From the NCBI RefSeq assembly GCF_009258225.1, contig NZ_CP043617.1:1550001-1614000 (forward strand): a stretch of DNA of 64,000 nucleotides. The letters are read 5' to 3'. Every line of letters begins with the position of its first letter. The first letter of the stretch is position 1. This DNA is from Sulfurimonas lithotrophica. Lineage in GTDB: Bacteria > Campylobacterota > Campylobacteria > Campylobacterales > Sulfurimonadaceae. Below are positions 29,010 to 38,574 of the stretch, in pieces. The notes beneath the pieces are model-generated. The model was not told where the DNA came from. It saw nothing but the letters and a program-made list of their open reading frames with translations, and did no database searches. A program made the translations under genes and the position numbers.

Positions 29010-31139
29010 TCATGTCTTTATATTTTTTAGACGCAGGGCGTTTACTATAACCGAAACCGAGCTAAAGCTCATAGCAGTCGCCGCAATAACGGGTGAGAGC
29101 AAGATTCCAAAAAACGGATATAAGACTCCAGCCGCGATAGGAACTCCCGCACTGTTATACACAAAAGCAAAAAACAAATTTTGTCGTATATTTTTCATAG
29201 TAGCACGACTGAGCTTTAATACTTTCACAATTCCAAGCAAATCACCTTTTACAAGCGTTATTCCGGCACTCTCAATAGCTACGTCTGTACCTGTTCCCAT
29301 TGCTATACCTACATCTGCCTGTGCAAGAGATGGTGCATCGTTTATCCCATCACCTGCCATAGCTACGACATCACCGCTCTTTTGCAGTTTTGTTATTACC
29401 TCTGCTTTGGCATCAGGCATAACATCCGCATATACCTCATCTATGCCTAGTTTGTCTGCAACTGCATTTGCCGTAGTTTCGTTATCTCCGCTTAACATTA
29501 CTACTTTTATACCGTTTGTTTTTAAATCTTTTAGTGCTTGTTTTGTTGTCTCTTTTATCGGATCTTCCAAGCCCATGATTCCGCTTAGCTTGGAATCTAT
29601 AGCAATATAGACAACACCGCCGCCTCTTTTGCGTACCTCGTCTGCTTTTTCAATTACACTCACAGTCGAGATGCCAAGACTTTGTAAAAAATTCTCACTT
29701 CCTATTGAGATTTTTTTAGCTTCTATCTCACCTACGATGCCCTCCCCTGTAACTGCTCTAAAGTTTTTTACATCTAACATATTTAAGTCTTGTTCTTTTG
29801 CATAACTTACAACTGCTTCAGACAAAGGGTGCTCACTTGAGAGTTCTAAACTCGCAGCATATTTTAAAACCTCTGTTTTATCAAAGCCCTCTTCTGTAAA
29901 AAAACTCGTTACTCTTGGTCTTCCTTCTGTTAATGTCCCTGTCTTATCTACTACAAGTACATTTACCTTCTCCATTATCTCTATATTTTTTGCATCTTTT
30001 ATTAAGATTCCTGAGAGTGCAGCTCTTCCCGTAGCTACCATGATTGAGATAGGTGTAGCCAAACCAAGGGCACACGGACACGCAATTATAAGAACTGCAA
30101 CGGCAGAGACTATGGCATATGCCAAACGCGGCTGGGGACCAAAAATATACCACACTATAAAAGACAACACTGCCGATATAACAACAGCAGGCACAAAATA
30201 AGATGATACTTTATCTGCCAAGTTTTGTATAGGTGCACGGGAGAGTTGTGCTTGAGATACCATATGAACAATCTGGGCAAGCATAGTATCACTTCCTATT
30301 TTCTCTGCTCTCATTTTAAGTGTTCCGTTTTTATTTATCGTTGCACCGATTAATGTGTCACCTTTTAATTTTGGGATTACTATAGGTTCTCCAGTAATCA
30401 TAGACTCATCAACATTACTTTCTCCATCACTAACAACTCCATCGACTGGAATTTTCTCACCAGGTTTGATGCTTAATATATCGCCCACTTTAATATGTTT
30501 TATATCGACTTCCTCTTCAACTCCGTCTTTAACCCTATGGGCTTTTTTAGGAGCAAGATTTAACAAAATTTTTATAGCCGTATTTGTTTTACTTCTTGCT
30601 CTTAGTTCAAGAACTTGTCCCAAAAGCACCAAGGTGGTTATAACGGCAGCTGCTTCAAAATAGACATGGACGTATCCATCTTCGCTCTGCATAAGAGGAG
30701 GAAAAAATTCTGGAAAAAACAGTGCGACTAAACTGTAGATATAAGCTGATCCAACCCCGATAGCTATAAGGGTAAACATATTTAAATTCCACGTTTTTAC
30801 AGACTCGTAGCCACGTACAAAAAAAGGCCATCCTCCCCATAATACAACGGGACTTGAAAATAAAAACAAAAACCACTGAATCTGTAGTGTGGATAAACCG
30901 CTAGGTATATATTCAGGTGTTAAGTCGTTTAACATAGCTACTATAAAAACGGGAAAAGAAAAAAATAAACTTATCCAAAACCGTCTGCTCATATAGTCCA
31001 GTTCATAGTTTTTCTCAACTACTTCTTCTGTCTTTGATATCATAAACTCCAATGCCATTCCGCATTTTGGACAGCTGCCGGGTTTGTTTTGAATCACTTC
31101 CGGATGCATCGGACAGGTATAAGAACTTTCAGTATTCAT
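29010..31139 (-). CDS. copA: copper/silver-exporting P1B-type ATPase
   Basis: 709 residues. Instead of the usual CxxC HMA domain the N-terminus has a heavy-metal-binding domain with YTCPMHPE and GSCPKCGM (8-28). Actuator motif MITGEP, transmembrane CPC at 354-356 (ACPCALGLATP, diagnostic of Cu/Ag transport), phosphorylation site DKTGT with Asp398, EHPLSEAV-type HP motif (SSEHPLSEAV) and GDGINDAPSLAQADVGIAMG. Exports monovalent copper or silver from the cytoplasm. It is divergent from a MarR gene; no copper regulator or chaperone gene is adjacent. Confidence 0.95.
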   Translation of the reverse strand: MNTESSYTCPMHPEVIQNKPGSCPKCGMALEFMISKTEEVVEKNYELDYMSRRFWISLFFSFPVFIVAMLNDLTPEYIPSGLSTLQIQWFLFLFSSPVVLWGGWPFFVRGYESVKTWNLNMFTLIAIGVGSAYIYSLVALFFPEFFPPLMQSEDGYVHVYFEAAAVITTLVLLGQVLELRARSKTNTAIKILLNLAPKKAHRVKDGVEEEVDIKHIKVGDILSIKPGEKIPVDGVVSDGESNVDESMITGEPIVIPKLKGDTLIGATINKNGTLKMRAEKIGSDTMLAQIVHMVSQAQLSRAPIQNLADKVSSYFVPAVVISAVLSFIVWYIFGPQPRLAYAIVSAVAVLIIACPCALGLATPISIMVATGRAALSGILIKDAKNIEIMEKVNVLVVDKTGTLTEGRPRVTSFFTEEGFDKTEVLKYAASLELSSEHPLSEAVVSYAKEQDLNMLDVKNFRAVTGEGIVGEIEAKKISIGSENFLQSLGISTVSVIEKADEVRKRGGGVVYIAIDSKLSGIMGLEDPIKETTKQALKDLKTNGIKVVMLSGDNETTANAVADKLGIDEVYADVMPDAKAEVITKLQKSGDVVAMAGDGINDAPSLAQADVGIAMGTGTDVAIESAGITLVKGDLLGIVKVLKLSRATMKNIRQNLFFAFVYNSAGVPIAAGVLYPFFGILLSPVIAATAMSFSSVSVIVNALRLKNIKT

Positions 31140-31215
31140 AAAAATTCCTTATATTTGCTTATGCAGATTATATAACAACTTTGTGTAGTAAACGTGTTCT
31201 TTTTTAAAACTTTTC

Positions 31216-31244
31216 TTGACATTATTACTAATTAGTAATATACT
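31216..31244 (+). promoter_or_regulatory. marR-yceI promoter with an 18-bp perfect palindrome between -35 and -10
   Basis: TTGACA (31216-31221), 17-bp spacing, TATACT (31239-31244). The spacer is almost filled by a perfect inverted repeat at 31223-31240, core TTACTAATTAGTAA. This is a typical MarR-type operator position and predicts tight autorepression. GAGGGGAGGAG follows as a strong ribosome site. Confidence 0.8.
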
Positions 31245-31268
31245 TTTTTTGAGGGGAGGAGTAGAATT

Positions 31269-31721
31269 ATGAAGGTATATTTAGGAAAAAGTTACGGTTT
31301 GATTGCCGATAAATCTATGGCAACATGGATACAGCTTTTAAAAACTTTTAAAAAGATAAGGGCTAAAGAAGCTGTATATATTAAATCATTTGATTTAACC
31401 ATGAATCAATTTGAAGTTTTAGAGGTGCTTTATCACAGAGGTGATTTAAGTATCGGTGAGATAACTAAACTTACTCTTGGTACACCGGGCAATATAACCG
31501 TGGTTATAAAAAATTTAATAAAAAACGGTTATATAAATTCTATTCCCAACCCAAAGGACAAAAGATTTTTTATAATATCTATTACCCAAAAAGGTATAGA
31601 TGTTATGGACAGGTTGTTTCCGAGTCATGCAAAAAACTTTGAGAACTATTTTGAAGTTTTAAATGATGAGGAGACAGAAACTTTATTCAAATTATTAAGA
31701 AAATTACATAAATCTCAGTAA
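31269..31721 (+). CDS. MarR-family transcriptional regulator controlling a YceI protein
   Basis: 150 residues with the MarR winged helix: FDLTMNQFEVLEVLYHRGDLSIGEITKLT, recognition helix PGNITVVIKNLIKNGYI and wing NPKDKRFFIISIT. It is divergent from copA and 42 nt upstream of the yceI-like gene. Its promoter carries the 18-bp palindrome described separately and a partial copy of the same sequence precedes the YceI gene. The effector is not predictable. Confidence 0.9.
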   Translation: MKVYLGKSYGLIADKSMATWIQLLKTFKKIRAKEAVYIKSFDLTMNQFEVLEVLYHRGDLSIGEITKLTLGTPGNITVVIKNLIKNGYINSIPNPKDKRFFIISITQKGIDVMDRLFPSHAKNFENYFEVLNDEETETLFKLLRKLHKSQ

Positions 31722-31734
31722 TTTTTTTAACAAA

Positions 31735-31746
31735 TAACTAATTAAT
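31735..31746 (+). promoter_or_regulatory. partial copy of the MarR palindrome before the YceI gene
   Basis: TAACTAATTAAT shares the ACTAATTA core with the palindrome at 31223-31240 and lies 18 nt before the YceI ATG. It may be a second, weaker operator. Confidence 0.35.
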
Positions 31747-31763
31747 CTTCTAAAGGATAAAAA

Positions 31764-32330
31764 ATGAGTTTATTAAAATTAGGGATAATTTCTATTTTAC
31801 TTACAAGCGGCTTGTTTGCAGGGACTTATAATGTTGATATTCATCACTCGAGTGTTGGATTTAAAGTTAAACATATGATGATATCAAACGTAAAAGGCAA
31901 GTTTGATAAATTTAACGGAAGTTTTGTTTTCGATGAGAAAACTAAAACCTTAAAATCACTTCAAGGCGAAGTAGAAGCTGCATCCATTAATACAGAAAAT
32001 CTCAAAAGAGACGATCATTTACGTTCGGATGATTTTTTAGATGTTAAAAAGTATCCAAAGCTTACTCTAAAACTTACAGAAATTAAAGACGATGAAGCAA
32101 GTGGAGAATTAACTATTCACGGTATTACAAAAACTGTAAAGTTTGACCTTGAAACAAACGATGTAATTAAAGATCCTTGGGGTAATACAAGAACAGGGCT
32201 AACTTTAGAAGCAAAAATTGTTAGACAAGATTTTGGTTTGAAATGGAACAAACTCTTAGAAACCGGCGGTCTTGTAGTAGGAGATGATGTTAAAATCTCG
32301 ATTGAATTAGAAGGTATTCTTTCTAAATAA
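31764..32330 (+). CDS. YceI-family periplasmic lipid-binding protein
   Basis: 188 residues. Signal peptide (LLKLGIISILLTSGLFAG) then the YceI lipocalin-like barrel: YNVDIHHSSVGFKVKHM, KGKFDKFNGSF, INTENLKRDDHLRSDDFLDV and GELTIHGITKTVKFD. Family members bind polyisoprenoids in the periplasm. It follows a MarR gene with which it is probably co-regulated, and AAAGGA precedes the ATG. Confidence 0.93.
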   Translation: MSLLKLGIISILLTSGLFAGTYNVDIHHSSVGFKVKHMMISNVKGKFDKFNGSFVFDEKTKTLKSLQGEVEAASINTENLKRDDHLRSDDFLDVKKYPKLTLKLTEIKDDEASGELTIHGITKTVKFDLETNDVIKDPWGNTRTGLTLEAKIVRQDFGLKWNKLLETGGLVVGDDVKISIELEGILSK

Positions 32331-32337
32331 ATTAAAT

Positions 32338-32376
32338 AGAGTAATGTGTTTTTTTAACTTCATTACTCTTTATCTT
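32338..32376 (+). terminator. rho-independent terminator after the YceI gene
   Basis: 9-bp perfect stem AGAGTAATG (32338-32346) / CATTACTCT (32361-32369) with a 14-nt U-rich loop, followed by TTATCTTC and further T-rich sequence. Confidence 0.65.
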
Positions 32377-32459
32377 CTTTTCCTTTATGACAAATATACA
32401 ATTAATTTTTTTTAGATAAACTATACTAAATAAAAAGTCACTTGCATAAAGGAATATTT

Positions 32460-33017
32460 ATGTCCACTCCGCTTATAATACTCATAGTTGTTATTCTAGT
32501 TCTTGTTTTAATGTATAACTCGCTTGTAAACAAAAAAAATCAAGTAGAAAATATATTTGCTTCAGTCGATATCCAACTTAAAAAGCGTTACGATTTAATT
32601 CCAAACTTAGTAGCCTCCGTTAGTAAATATATGGAACATGAAAAGTCCCTTTTAGAGGAAGTTACAAAACTTCGTGCAGATGCAAACAAAGCAAATATTT
32701 CTGATGAGAAAAAGATAGAACTAGATGCAAAAATAAGTTCAGCTCTTGGTTCTTTAATGATAGCGGTTGAGAATTATCCGGATTTAAAAGCAAACGAAAA
32801 CGTAATGCATCTGCAACGCACGCTTAATGAAGTAGAGGAGCAGATATCTGCATCCAGACGTGCATATAACCAAGCCGTAACCGACTACAACAACGCCATA
32901 GAGATGATACCTACAAACTTTATGGCAAGTGCAATGAACTACAAAAGAAAACAGGTCTTTGAAATAGTTGAGGCTGAACGTAAAAACGTGGATGTCAAAA
33001 AACTTTTTAACAGCTAA
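32460..33017 (+). CDS. LemA-family protein
   Basis: 185 residues from the ATG at 32460, chosen over an in-frame TTG at 32442 because AAAGGA lies 7 nt before it and the product then starts with the normal membrane helix (STPLIILIVVILVLVLMYNSLV). The LemA helical bundle follows (QVENIFASVDIQLKKRYDLIPNL, SRRAYNQAVTDYNNAI). LemA proteins are membrane-anchored with a cytoplasmic or periplasmic coiled domain; their function is poorly known. It is the first gene of the envelope cluster and lies 9 nt before the DUF3137 gene, a common pairing. Confidence 0.92.
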   Translation: MSTPLIILIVVILVLVLMYNSLVNKKNQVENIFASVDIQLKKRYDLIPNLVASVSKYMEHEKSLLEEVTKLRADANKANISDEKKIELDAKISSALGSLMIAVENYPDLKANENVMHLQRTLNEVEEQISASRRAYNQAVTDYNNAIEMIPTNFMASAMNYKRKQVFEIVEAERKNVDVKKLFNS

Positions 33018-33026
33018 TATTCAGGT

Positions 33027-33989
33027 ATGAAATCAAAAAGCTTTTTAACCGATTTTTACTACAAGTCTTTATATCCTATCTTAGAGGATTTAGAAAAAGA
33101 CAGAAAACAACTAAGATACAGAATAATCGTAATAGGCATTATATATACGCTTATTTTTGCTTTAATTCTAATCCCTTTATACAGCTCGATACAAGATGAA
33201 GACGTACTGATATTTGGAGCATTCGGATATATTGCACTCGGAGGTATTATCTATAAATTTTTGATAAAAGATTATACAAGCGAGTTTAAAGAAAAAATAA
33301 TTTCACCACTTATAGATGCACTTGATGAAAATCTGAGTTATCATAAAGACTTGCATATATCAGAACATCTTTTTAGCCGCTCAAAATTATTTTCAAATCC
33401 CGACAGACACAGCGGCAATGACTTGGTAAAGGGCGAAATAAAAAACACCAAAATCAGGTTTTCAGACTTTCATGCCGAAAAAAGACATAGAAATTCAAAA
33501 GGAAGAGACAGTTGGAGTACGATTTTTAAAGGACTTTTCGTAGTTGCGGAATTTAACAAAAACTTTATAGGTCAAACCGTAGTCCTTCCCGACACCGCAC
33601 AAAACACATTTGGAGATTTGATAGGTCACTGGCTGCAATCTAAAAATATCGGCAGAGATGAACTTGTTAAAATGGATGATACGGAGTTTGAAAAAAAATT
33701 TGTGGTGTATTCGGACGATCAGATAGAAGCAAGGTATATACTCTCACACTCTATTATGAAAAAACTGAGTACATTTGAGAAAAAATTCGGGCATCCACTC
33801 TATATTTCTTTTGTCAGAAACCATATACATCTGGCGATTTACTACGATAAAGATATGTTTGAGCCCTCAATATTCCGCTCTCTTTTTGAGTATAAAACAG
33901 CCATGGAGTATGTAGATACACTGCATCTGGTGACCGGTATAATAGAAGAATTAAAACTAAACCAACGAATATGGAGCAAAAGTGAATGA
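33027..33989 (+). CDS. DUF3137-family membrane protein
   Basis: 320 residues. Two adjacent membrane helices at about 30-50 and 58-78 are followed by a large soluble domain containing the family segment LVKGEIKNTKIRFSDFHAE and LFVVAEFNKNF. Known as a frequent LemA neighbour; biochemical role unknown. It overlaps the EI24-like gene by 8 nt. Confidence 0.85.
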   Translation: MKSKSFLTDFYYKSLYPILEDLEKDRKQLRYRIIVIGIIYTLIFALILIPLYSSIQDEDVLIFGAFGYIALGGIIYKFLIKDYTSEFKEKIISPLIDALDENLSYHKDLHISEHLFSRSKLFSNPDRHSGNDLVKGEIKNTKIRFSDFHAEKRHRNSKGRDSWSTIFKGLFVVAEFNKNFIGQTVVLPDTAQNTFGDLIGHWLQSKNIGRDELVKMDDTEFEKKFVVYSDDQIEARYILSHSIMKKLSTFEKKFGHPLYISFVRNHIHLAIYYDKDMFEPSIFRSLFEYKTAMEYVDTLHLVTGIIEELKLNQRIWSKSE

Positions 33990-34782
33990 ACAAAACCTGA
34001 TTATTAAAAGTGTAAAAGATTTTTTAACGCCTAAGATGCTAAAGTATTCACTTCTGCCGATAATAGTTACCATTGTTTTAATGTATATCTTATTCTTTGT
34101 TTTGGCAGGTTTGGGTGCGGAGAGTATGAGTCAGATGCATATAGAAGCTCAGCAGACCACTATGCAAAACGGCATCGAGCATACAGATAATTTTGAAGCA
34201 TATCTTGAAGGTACTGCAATTATGCAGTTTTTTATGAGTTATGCGGCAACTGCGTGGATAGCGACATTTCTCATCTATGCAATAGGCGGATTTTTAACAC
34301 TGTATGCATCTATATTTATAGCCATAATAGTTATCGGTTTTTTAACGCCGTATGTATTAAAAGAACTTCAAACAAGACACTACCAAGATGTAGAGATGAT
34401 AGGCTATTCAAATATTGCAACCGCCCTACTTTCTACTCTTAAGTGGGCTGGAGTTATGCTTTTGCTTTTTATACTGCTTATTCCGTTTTATTTTATACCC
34501 GTTATAAACTTGATAGCTTTTAATCTTCCGCTTTATTACTTTTTTCACAAGATGTTAAACTATGACATAAGCACAAGCATAAATACAAAAAAAGAAGCCT
34601 TGGAGATAGCCTTTAAAAATAAGAATCTGCTTCGCATAAAAACTCTTCTACTATACCTTTTAAGCTTGATACCCTTTGTAATATTTTTCACAACCGTATT
34701 TTTTGTAATATACTTAGGTCATACTTACTTTTTAAAAACCAGAGAACTAAGGGGTACAGATGCGTTACCTGATTCTAATTAG
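33982..34782 (+). CDS. EI24/CysZ-like integral membrane protein
   Basis: 266 residues, about five membrane helices, with the pattern of the EI24 domain family (SVKDFLTPKMLKYSLLPII near the start, LPFYFIPVINLIAFNLPLYY-like central segment). E. coli CysZ of this family transports sulfate, but distant members are uncharacterised. The start overlaps DUF3137 by 8 nt and the end overlaps the LolA-like gene by 23 nt, so it is tightly coupled to an envelope-lipid system rather than to sulfate genes. Confidence 0.8.
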   Translation: MNEQNLIIKSVKDFLTPKMLKYSLLPIIVTIVLMYILFFVLAGLGAESMSQMHIEAQQTTMQNGIEHTDNFEAYLEGTAIMQFFMSYAATAWIATFLIYAIGGFLTLYASIFIAIIVIGFLTPYVLKELQTRHYQDVEMIGYSNIATALLSTLKWAGVMLLLFILLIPFYFIPVINLIAFNLPLYYFFHKMLNYDISTSINTKKEALEIAFKNKNLLRIKTLLLYLLSLIPFVIFFTTVFFVIYLGHTYFLKTRELRGTDALPDSN

Positions 34783-35485
34783 TTTGTTTATCAGCTCTAT
34801 TTTTGCAAACGAAGCAGATGAGATAATAAAAAAACTAGACAATAACTTCCGTGGAGAGAGCATCTATATGCAAATCTCTATGAATATAAAATCTCTAAGA
34901 CATGAACGCACTATAAAGATGCAAACTTGGGCAAAAGGCAAAGACAAAAGTTTCGTAAAAATCATATATCCTCCGCGTGATAAAGGGATTACCTTTTTAA
35001 GTTTGGATAATGAGATGTGGAACTATATCCCTAAAATCGAGCGTACTATAAAAATTCCTCCAAGCATGATGCTACAAAACTGGATGGGAAGCGATATAAG
35101 TAACGATGATATGGTAAAACAAAGTTCCATTATAGACGACTATAATGCAAAAATCATAAAAAAACAAGGCGATATAGTTACAATAGAACTAAAAGCAAAA
35201 GAAAACGCACCTGTTGTATGGGGTAAGATAATCTCTAAAGTAGATACAAGATACTACGTAAGCACAGAAGATACTTTTTATGATGAGTACGGTGAAAAAA
35301 TCAGGGTTTTTTCTTATGAGGATGTGAAACAGTACGGAAAATATTATCTGCCTACTATATGGAAGATAAAACCCGTTAATAAAAAAGACAATCTTACGAC
35401 GATGATAATTGAAGAGGTAAAATATGATAGTAAAATCTCAGATATGTATTTTAGAAAAAGTGCTCTAAAACGCTTTAGCAGATAA
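34760..35485 (+). CDS. LolA-like periplasmic carrier (outer membrane lipoprotein-sorting family)
   Basis: 241 residues. Signal peptide (RYLILISLFISSIFANE), then the family pattern ADEIIKKLDNNFRGES, RTIKMQTWAKGKDKSFVKII, PPRDKGITFLSLDNEMWNYIP and PPSMMLQNWMGSDISNDD. This is the LolA/LppX-like clam fold that carries hydrophobic molecules through the periplasm, in the subgroup normally encoded beside FtsX-type permeases and outer-membrane proteins. It is not the housekeeping lolA by sequence. The start overlaps the previous gene by 23 nt. Confidence 0.9.
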   Translation: MRYLILISLFISSIFANEADEIIKKLDNNFRGESIYMQISMNIKSLRHERTIKMQTWAKGKDKSFVKIIYPPRDKGITFLSLDNEMWNYIPKIERTIKIPPSMMLQNWMGSDISNDDMVKQSSIIDDYNAKIIKKQGDIVTIELKAKENAPVVWGKIISKVDTRYYVSTEDTFYDEYGEKIRVFSYEDVKQYGKYYLPTIWKIKPVNKKDNLTTMIIEEVKYDSKISDMYFRKSALKRFSR

Positions 35486-35493
35486 GGTTTTTT

Positions 35494-36705
35494 ATGTTTT
35501 TTTTAGCTGTAAAAAATATACTTTTTTATAAAGGTCGCTCGATTACCACTTTTATACTTACATATTTTTCAGCTACGCTTTTTATAGTATATGTGGCATT
35601 TATGGACGGCTCACATATCTCGATGCTACATAACTCACTTAAAGTATATACGGGCTCAATCCAAATCTATCAAAAAGATTACCGTGACGAGGGCGGATAT
35701 GATTATTTAATATACGATAATAAAAAGATATTTGACATACTTGACAAAATAGATGATATAAAACACTATAGTTCAAGAATAGAGACCTTTGGGATAGCAT
35801 CCAGCAAAAACGATTCATCTGCCATGATGTTAACGGGGGTTGATTTTAAAAAAGAGAGTGTTATAAGCGAGCTTAAAAATGCACTTAAAAGCGGTGTTTA
35901 TGATTCAAAAGTAAACTGTCTTTATATGGGTAGCGATTTGGCTAAACGCTTAGAGGTAAATGTAGGTGATGATGTAAGCTTTGTAGGAAGTGCAATAGAC
36001 TACTCATTTGCGGCAGATATTTTTAGAGTATGCGGTACTTTTAAAACCGGTATGTATGAGTTTGACAGTTCATCAGCCTTTTTAAACAGGGAGTATTTTG
36101 ACTCTGTATTTTTTTCTGAAAATACCTCATCATATATAGTTATGAATGTAAAAAACTTACAAAATAACGATGAGATAGCACAAAAGATAAGACCACATTT
36201 AGATGCAAATTACAAAGTATATACTTGGCAGGAACTAATGAAGGCTATGGTTGAAGCGATGAAGGTTGATAGCATCTTCGGTTATATATCGATGGGGCTT
36301 TTCTTTTTGGTCATATTTTTCGTGATTTTGATATACGGATTTATAAATGCAAGTTCACGCATCAAAGAGTTCGGCGTATTAAAAAGTATAGGTTTAAAAA
36401 ACTCGGACATTGACAAGCTTTTACTCTATGAGATGCTTATTCTTAGCATCTCTGCTTTAGTAGTTGCCACGTTAAGCGGCGGATATTTGGCTTATTATTT
36501 TGAGATAAATCCGATAATAATAGAAGGAATGAGTGAATTATATAAAGATTACGGGATAATCTCTGATGAAATTCCTACAAATTTTAGTATATTTACAATT
36601 ACATGGAATGTTTTGCTTATACTTTTTTTGAATATACTAAGCGTGATATACCCGATATATTATATAAGGGGTTTTAACCCTATAGAGGCTATGCGTCATG
36701 TATAA
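35494..36705 (+). CDS. ABC transporter permease, FtsX/LolC/MacB type (first of pair)
   Basis: 403 residues. One N-terminal membrane helix (about 18-38), a large periplasmic domain (about 40-270; TGVDFKKESVISEL resembles LolC/E), then three C-terminal helices with the FtsX motif GVLKSIGLKNSDIDKLLLYE. These mechanotransmission permeases extract or push lipids or proteins at the membrane surface rather than forming a channel. It lies 8 nt after the LolA-like gene and overlaps the second permease gene by 8 nt. Confidence 0.92.
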   Translation: MFFLAVKNILFYKGRSITTFILTYFSATLFIVYVAFMDGSHISMLHNSLKVYTGSIQIYQKDYRDEGGYDYLIYDNKKIFDILDKIDDIKHYSSRIETFGIASSKNDSSAMMLTGVDFKKESVISELKNALKSGVYDSKVNCLYMGSDLAKRLEVNVGDDVSFVGSAIDYSFAADIFRVCGTFKTGMYEFDSSSAFLNREYFDSVFFSENTSSYIVMNVKNLQNNDEIAQKIRPHLDANYKVYTWQELMKAMVEAMKVDSIFGYISMGLFFLVIFFVILIYGFINASSRIKEFGVLKSIGLKNSDIDKLLLYEMLILSISALVVATLSGGYLAYYFEINPIIIEGMSELYKDYGIISDEIPTNFSIFTITWNVLLILFLNILSVIYPIYYIRGFNPIEAMRHV

Positions 36706-37909
36706 AATTGTATTTTTATTGGCACTGAAAAATGCTTTTTTAAGAAAAATACGTGCAACTCTTTTAATAATAATGATAGCTTTTAGCATGAGTGTGATGC
36801 TTAGCATCGAAGGCTTGTATGACGGAATGACTTCGAGTATGATAGACAAGTCTCTAAGAAGCGACAGCGGTGAGGTCACAATATTTGCCAAAAATTACAG
36901 ACTCAAACAAGATATAAAATACTCAATCAAAAATGCGACAAGTATAAAACAAGATATAGAAAAGATTCAAGGTGTAAAAAATGTAGCCATAAGACTAAAG
37001 GTAAGCGGTCTTGCAGGCAGTGCAAAAGCTTCGTATCCGTCTGATTTGATAGCTGTAGATTTTGATGAAGAAGAGAGGTTTGGCGAGTTTGGCAAGTTTA
37101 TTAAAGAGGGAGACTTAAAGCTTGGCAAAAACGGTTGTGTTATAGGAAAAGAGCTGGCAAAGAACCTAAAACTACGTCTAAATTCAAAAGTTGTTTTTAC
37201 CTCCAGAGATTCAAAAAACAACATAGTCTCAAAACTCTTTCGCATAAAAGCGATAATTCAAACTACAAATATAAATATAGACAACAAAGCTATTTTAGCA
37301 CCATTTTCTTCTGTATATAATCATATAGGCGTAGATAAATCTAGTGCTACGCAGATTGCAATCAGAAGCGATAATACCGAGCTTGTAAATATATTAAACA
37401 AAAGGTATCCGGATTTGGACGTGCTTAGTTTTTGGCAGTACAATCCGCTTTTAAAACAGATGCAAGATAGTATGTTAATATTTAACTCTATCACTTTCGG
37501 GATTGTAATGGGTGTTGTTTTTATAGGTATTTTGGGAGTTATGTATGTATCTATATTGGACAGAATCAGAGAGTTTGGGATAATGCTCGCCGTTGGATAC
37601 GGTTACAAATATATAAGAAACCAAGTTATCCTTGAAGCATTGGTGCTTGGACTAATCGGCTTTATATTCGGAACTATCTTAAGCATTGTTTTTCTATCCT
37701 ATTTAGGTACATATGGGCTTGATATGAGTGAGTTCTCAGACGGTTTTGCATCGTTTGGAATGAGCAGTATATTGTATGCAGAGATAAAATTTTCCTACTT
37801 TAGTTCAACATTTATTGCAATCGTAGTAGCCTCTGTTTTAAGTGTATTTTTACCGCTGAGAAAAATAAAAAATCTAACTCCTACGGATGTTATAAGGAAT
37901 AGTCTATGA
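36698..37909 (+). CDS. ABC transporter permease, FtsX/LolC/MacB type (second of pair)
   Basis: 403 residues, same topology as its upstream partner but divergent in the periplasmic domain. N-terminal helix (ATLLIIMIAFSMSVMLSI), periplasmic segment with IAVDFDEEERFGEF, and C-terminal FtsX helices with GIMLAVGYGYKYIRNQVILEAL. Two different permeases plus one ATPase recall LolC-LolE-LolD. Overlaps: 8 nt upstream, 4 nt downstream. Confidence 0.92.
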   Translation: MYKIVFLLALKNAFLRKIRATLLIIMIAFSMSVMLSIEGLYDGMTSSMIDKSLRSDSGEVTIFAKNYRLKQDIKYSIKNATSIKQDIEKIQGVKNVAIRLKVSGLAGSAKASYPSDLIAVDFDEEERFGEFGKFIKEGDLKLGKNGCVIGKELAKNLKLRLNSKVVFTSRDSKNNIVSKLFRIKAIIQTTNINIDNKAILAPFSSVYNHIGVDKSSATQIAIRSDNTELVNILNKRYPDLDVLSFWQYNPLLKQMQDSMLIFNSITFGIVMGVVFIGILGVMYVSILDRIREFGIMLAVGYGYKYIRNQVILEALVLGLIGFIFGTILSIVFLSYLGTYGLDMSEFSDGFASFGMSSILYAEIKFSYFSSTFIAIVVASVLSVFLPLRKIKNLTPTDVIRNSL

Positions 37910-38571
37910 TAAAATTAAAAAATGTAGAAAAATACTTTTACAAGGGTGAAGAACGCGAGGTTCATGCCCTGAAAAATATAAACTTAGAGATTCAAAAAGG
38001 AGAATTTTCGGTTCTTACCGGTTCAAGCGGATGTGGCAAGACCACCCTTTTAAATGCCATAGGACTGCTTGATAATATAAGCGAAGGGGAGATTTATCTA
38101 AATGATAAAGAGATAGCCCACCTCTCAGATGCACAAAAAACACAGATACGTCTAAACGAGATGGGATTTGTATTTCAGGCATACAACCTTATTCCCGTAC
38201 TCAGCGTAAAAGAAAACATAGCTTTTATAATGCGCCTTCAAGGTTTTTCTAATTTAGATATCGATAACAGAGTTAATGAATTAGCAGAGATGCTAGAGAT
38301 AAAAAACAAACTAGACACCCTTCCCTCTCTTCTTAGCGGTGGTCAGCAACAACGTGTAGCGGTAGCACGTGCAGTAGCTACAAAACCTAAAATTATCTTG
38401 GCAGATGAGCCCACGGCAAACCTTGATCATAAAAACTCAGAATCACTTATGAATATGATGCGTCAGTTAAACGAAAAAGAGGGAGTGACGATTTTATTTG
38501 CATCACATGATGATTATGTAGTAGAATTAGCAAAAAGAGTTATCCATTTAAAAGACGGGAAGATATTATAA
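37906..38571 (+). CDS. ABC transporter ATPase, LolD/MacB type
   Basis: 221 residues, complete: Walker A GSSGCGKTT at about 40, Q-loop VFQAYNLIPVLSV, signature LSGGQQQRVAVARA, Walker B IILADEPTANLD and the H-loop FASHD. Belongs to the LolD/MacB/FtsE group that drives FtsX-type permeases. It overlaps the second permease gene by 4 nt and is 3 nt before the diguanylate cyclase gene. Confidence 0.96.
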   Translation: MIKLKNVEKYFYKGEEREVHALKNINLEIQKGEFSVLTGSSGCGKTTLLNAIGLLDNISEGEIYLNDKEIAHLSDAQKTQIRLNEMGFVFQAYNLIPVLSVKENIAFIMRLQGFSNLDIDNRVNELAEMLEIKNKLDTLPSLLSGGQQQRVAVARAVATKPKIILADEPTANLDHKNSESLMNMMRQLNEKEGVTILFASHDDYVVELAKRVIHLKDGKIL

Positions 38572-38574
38572 ACT

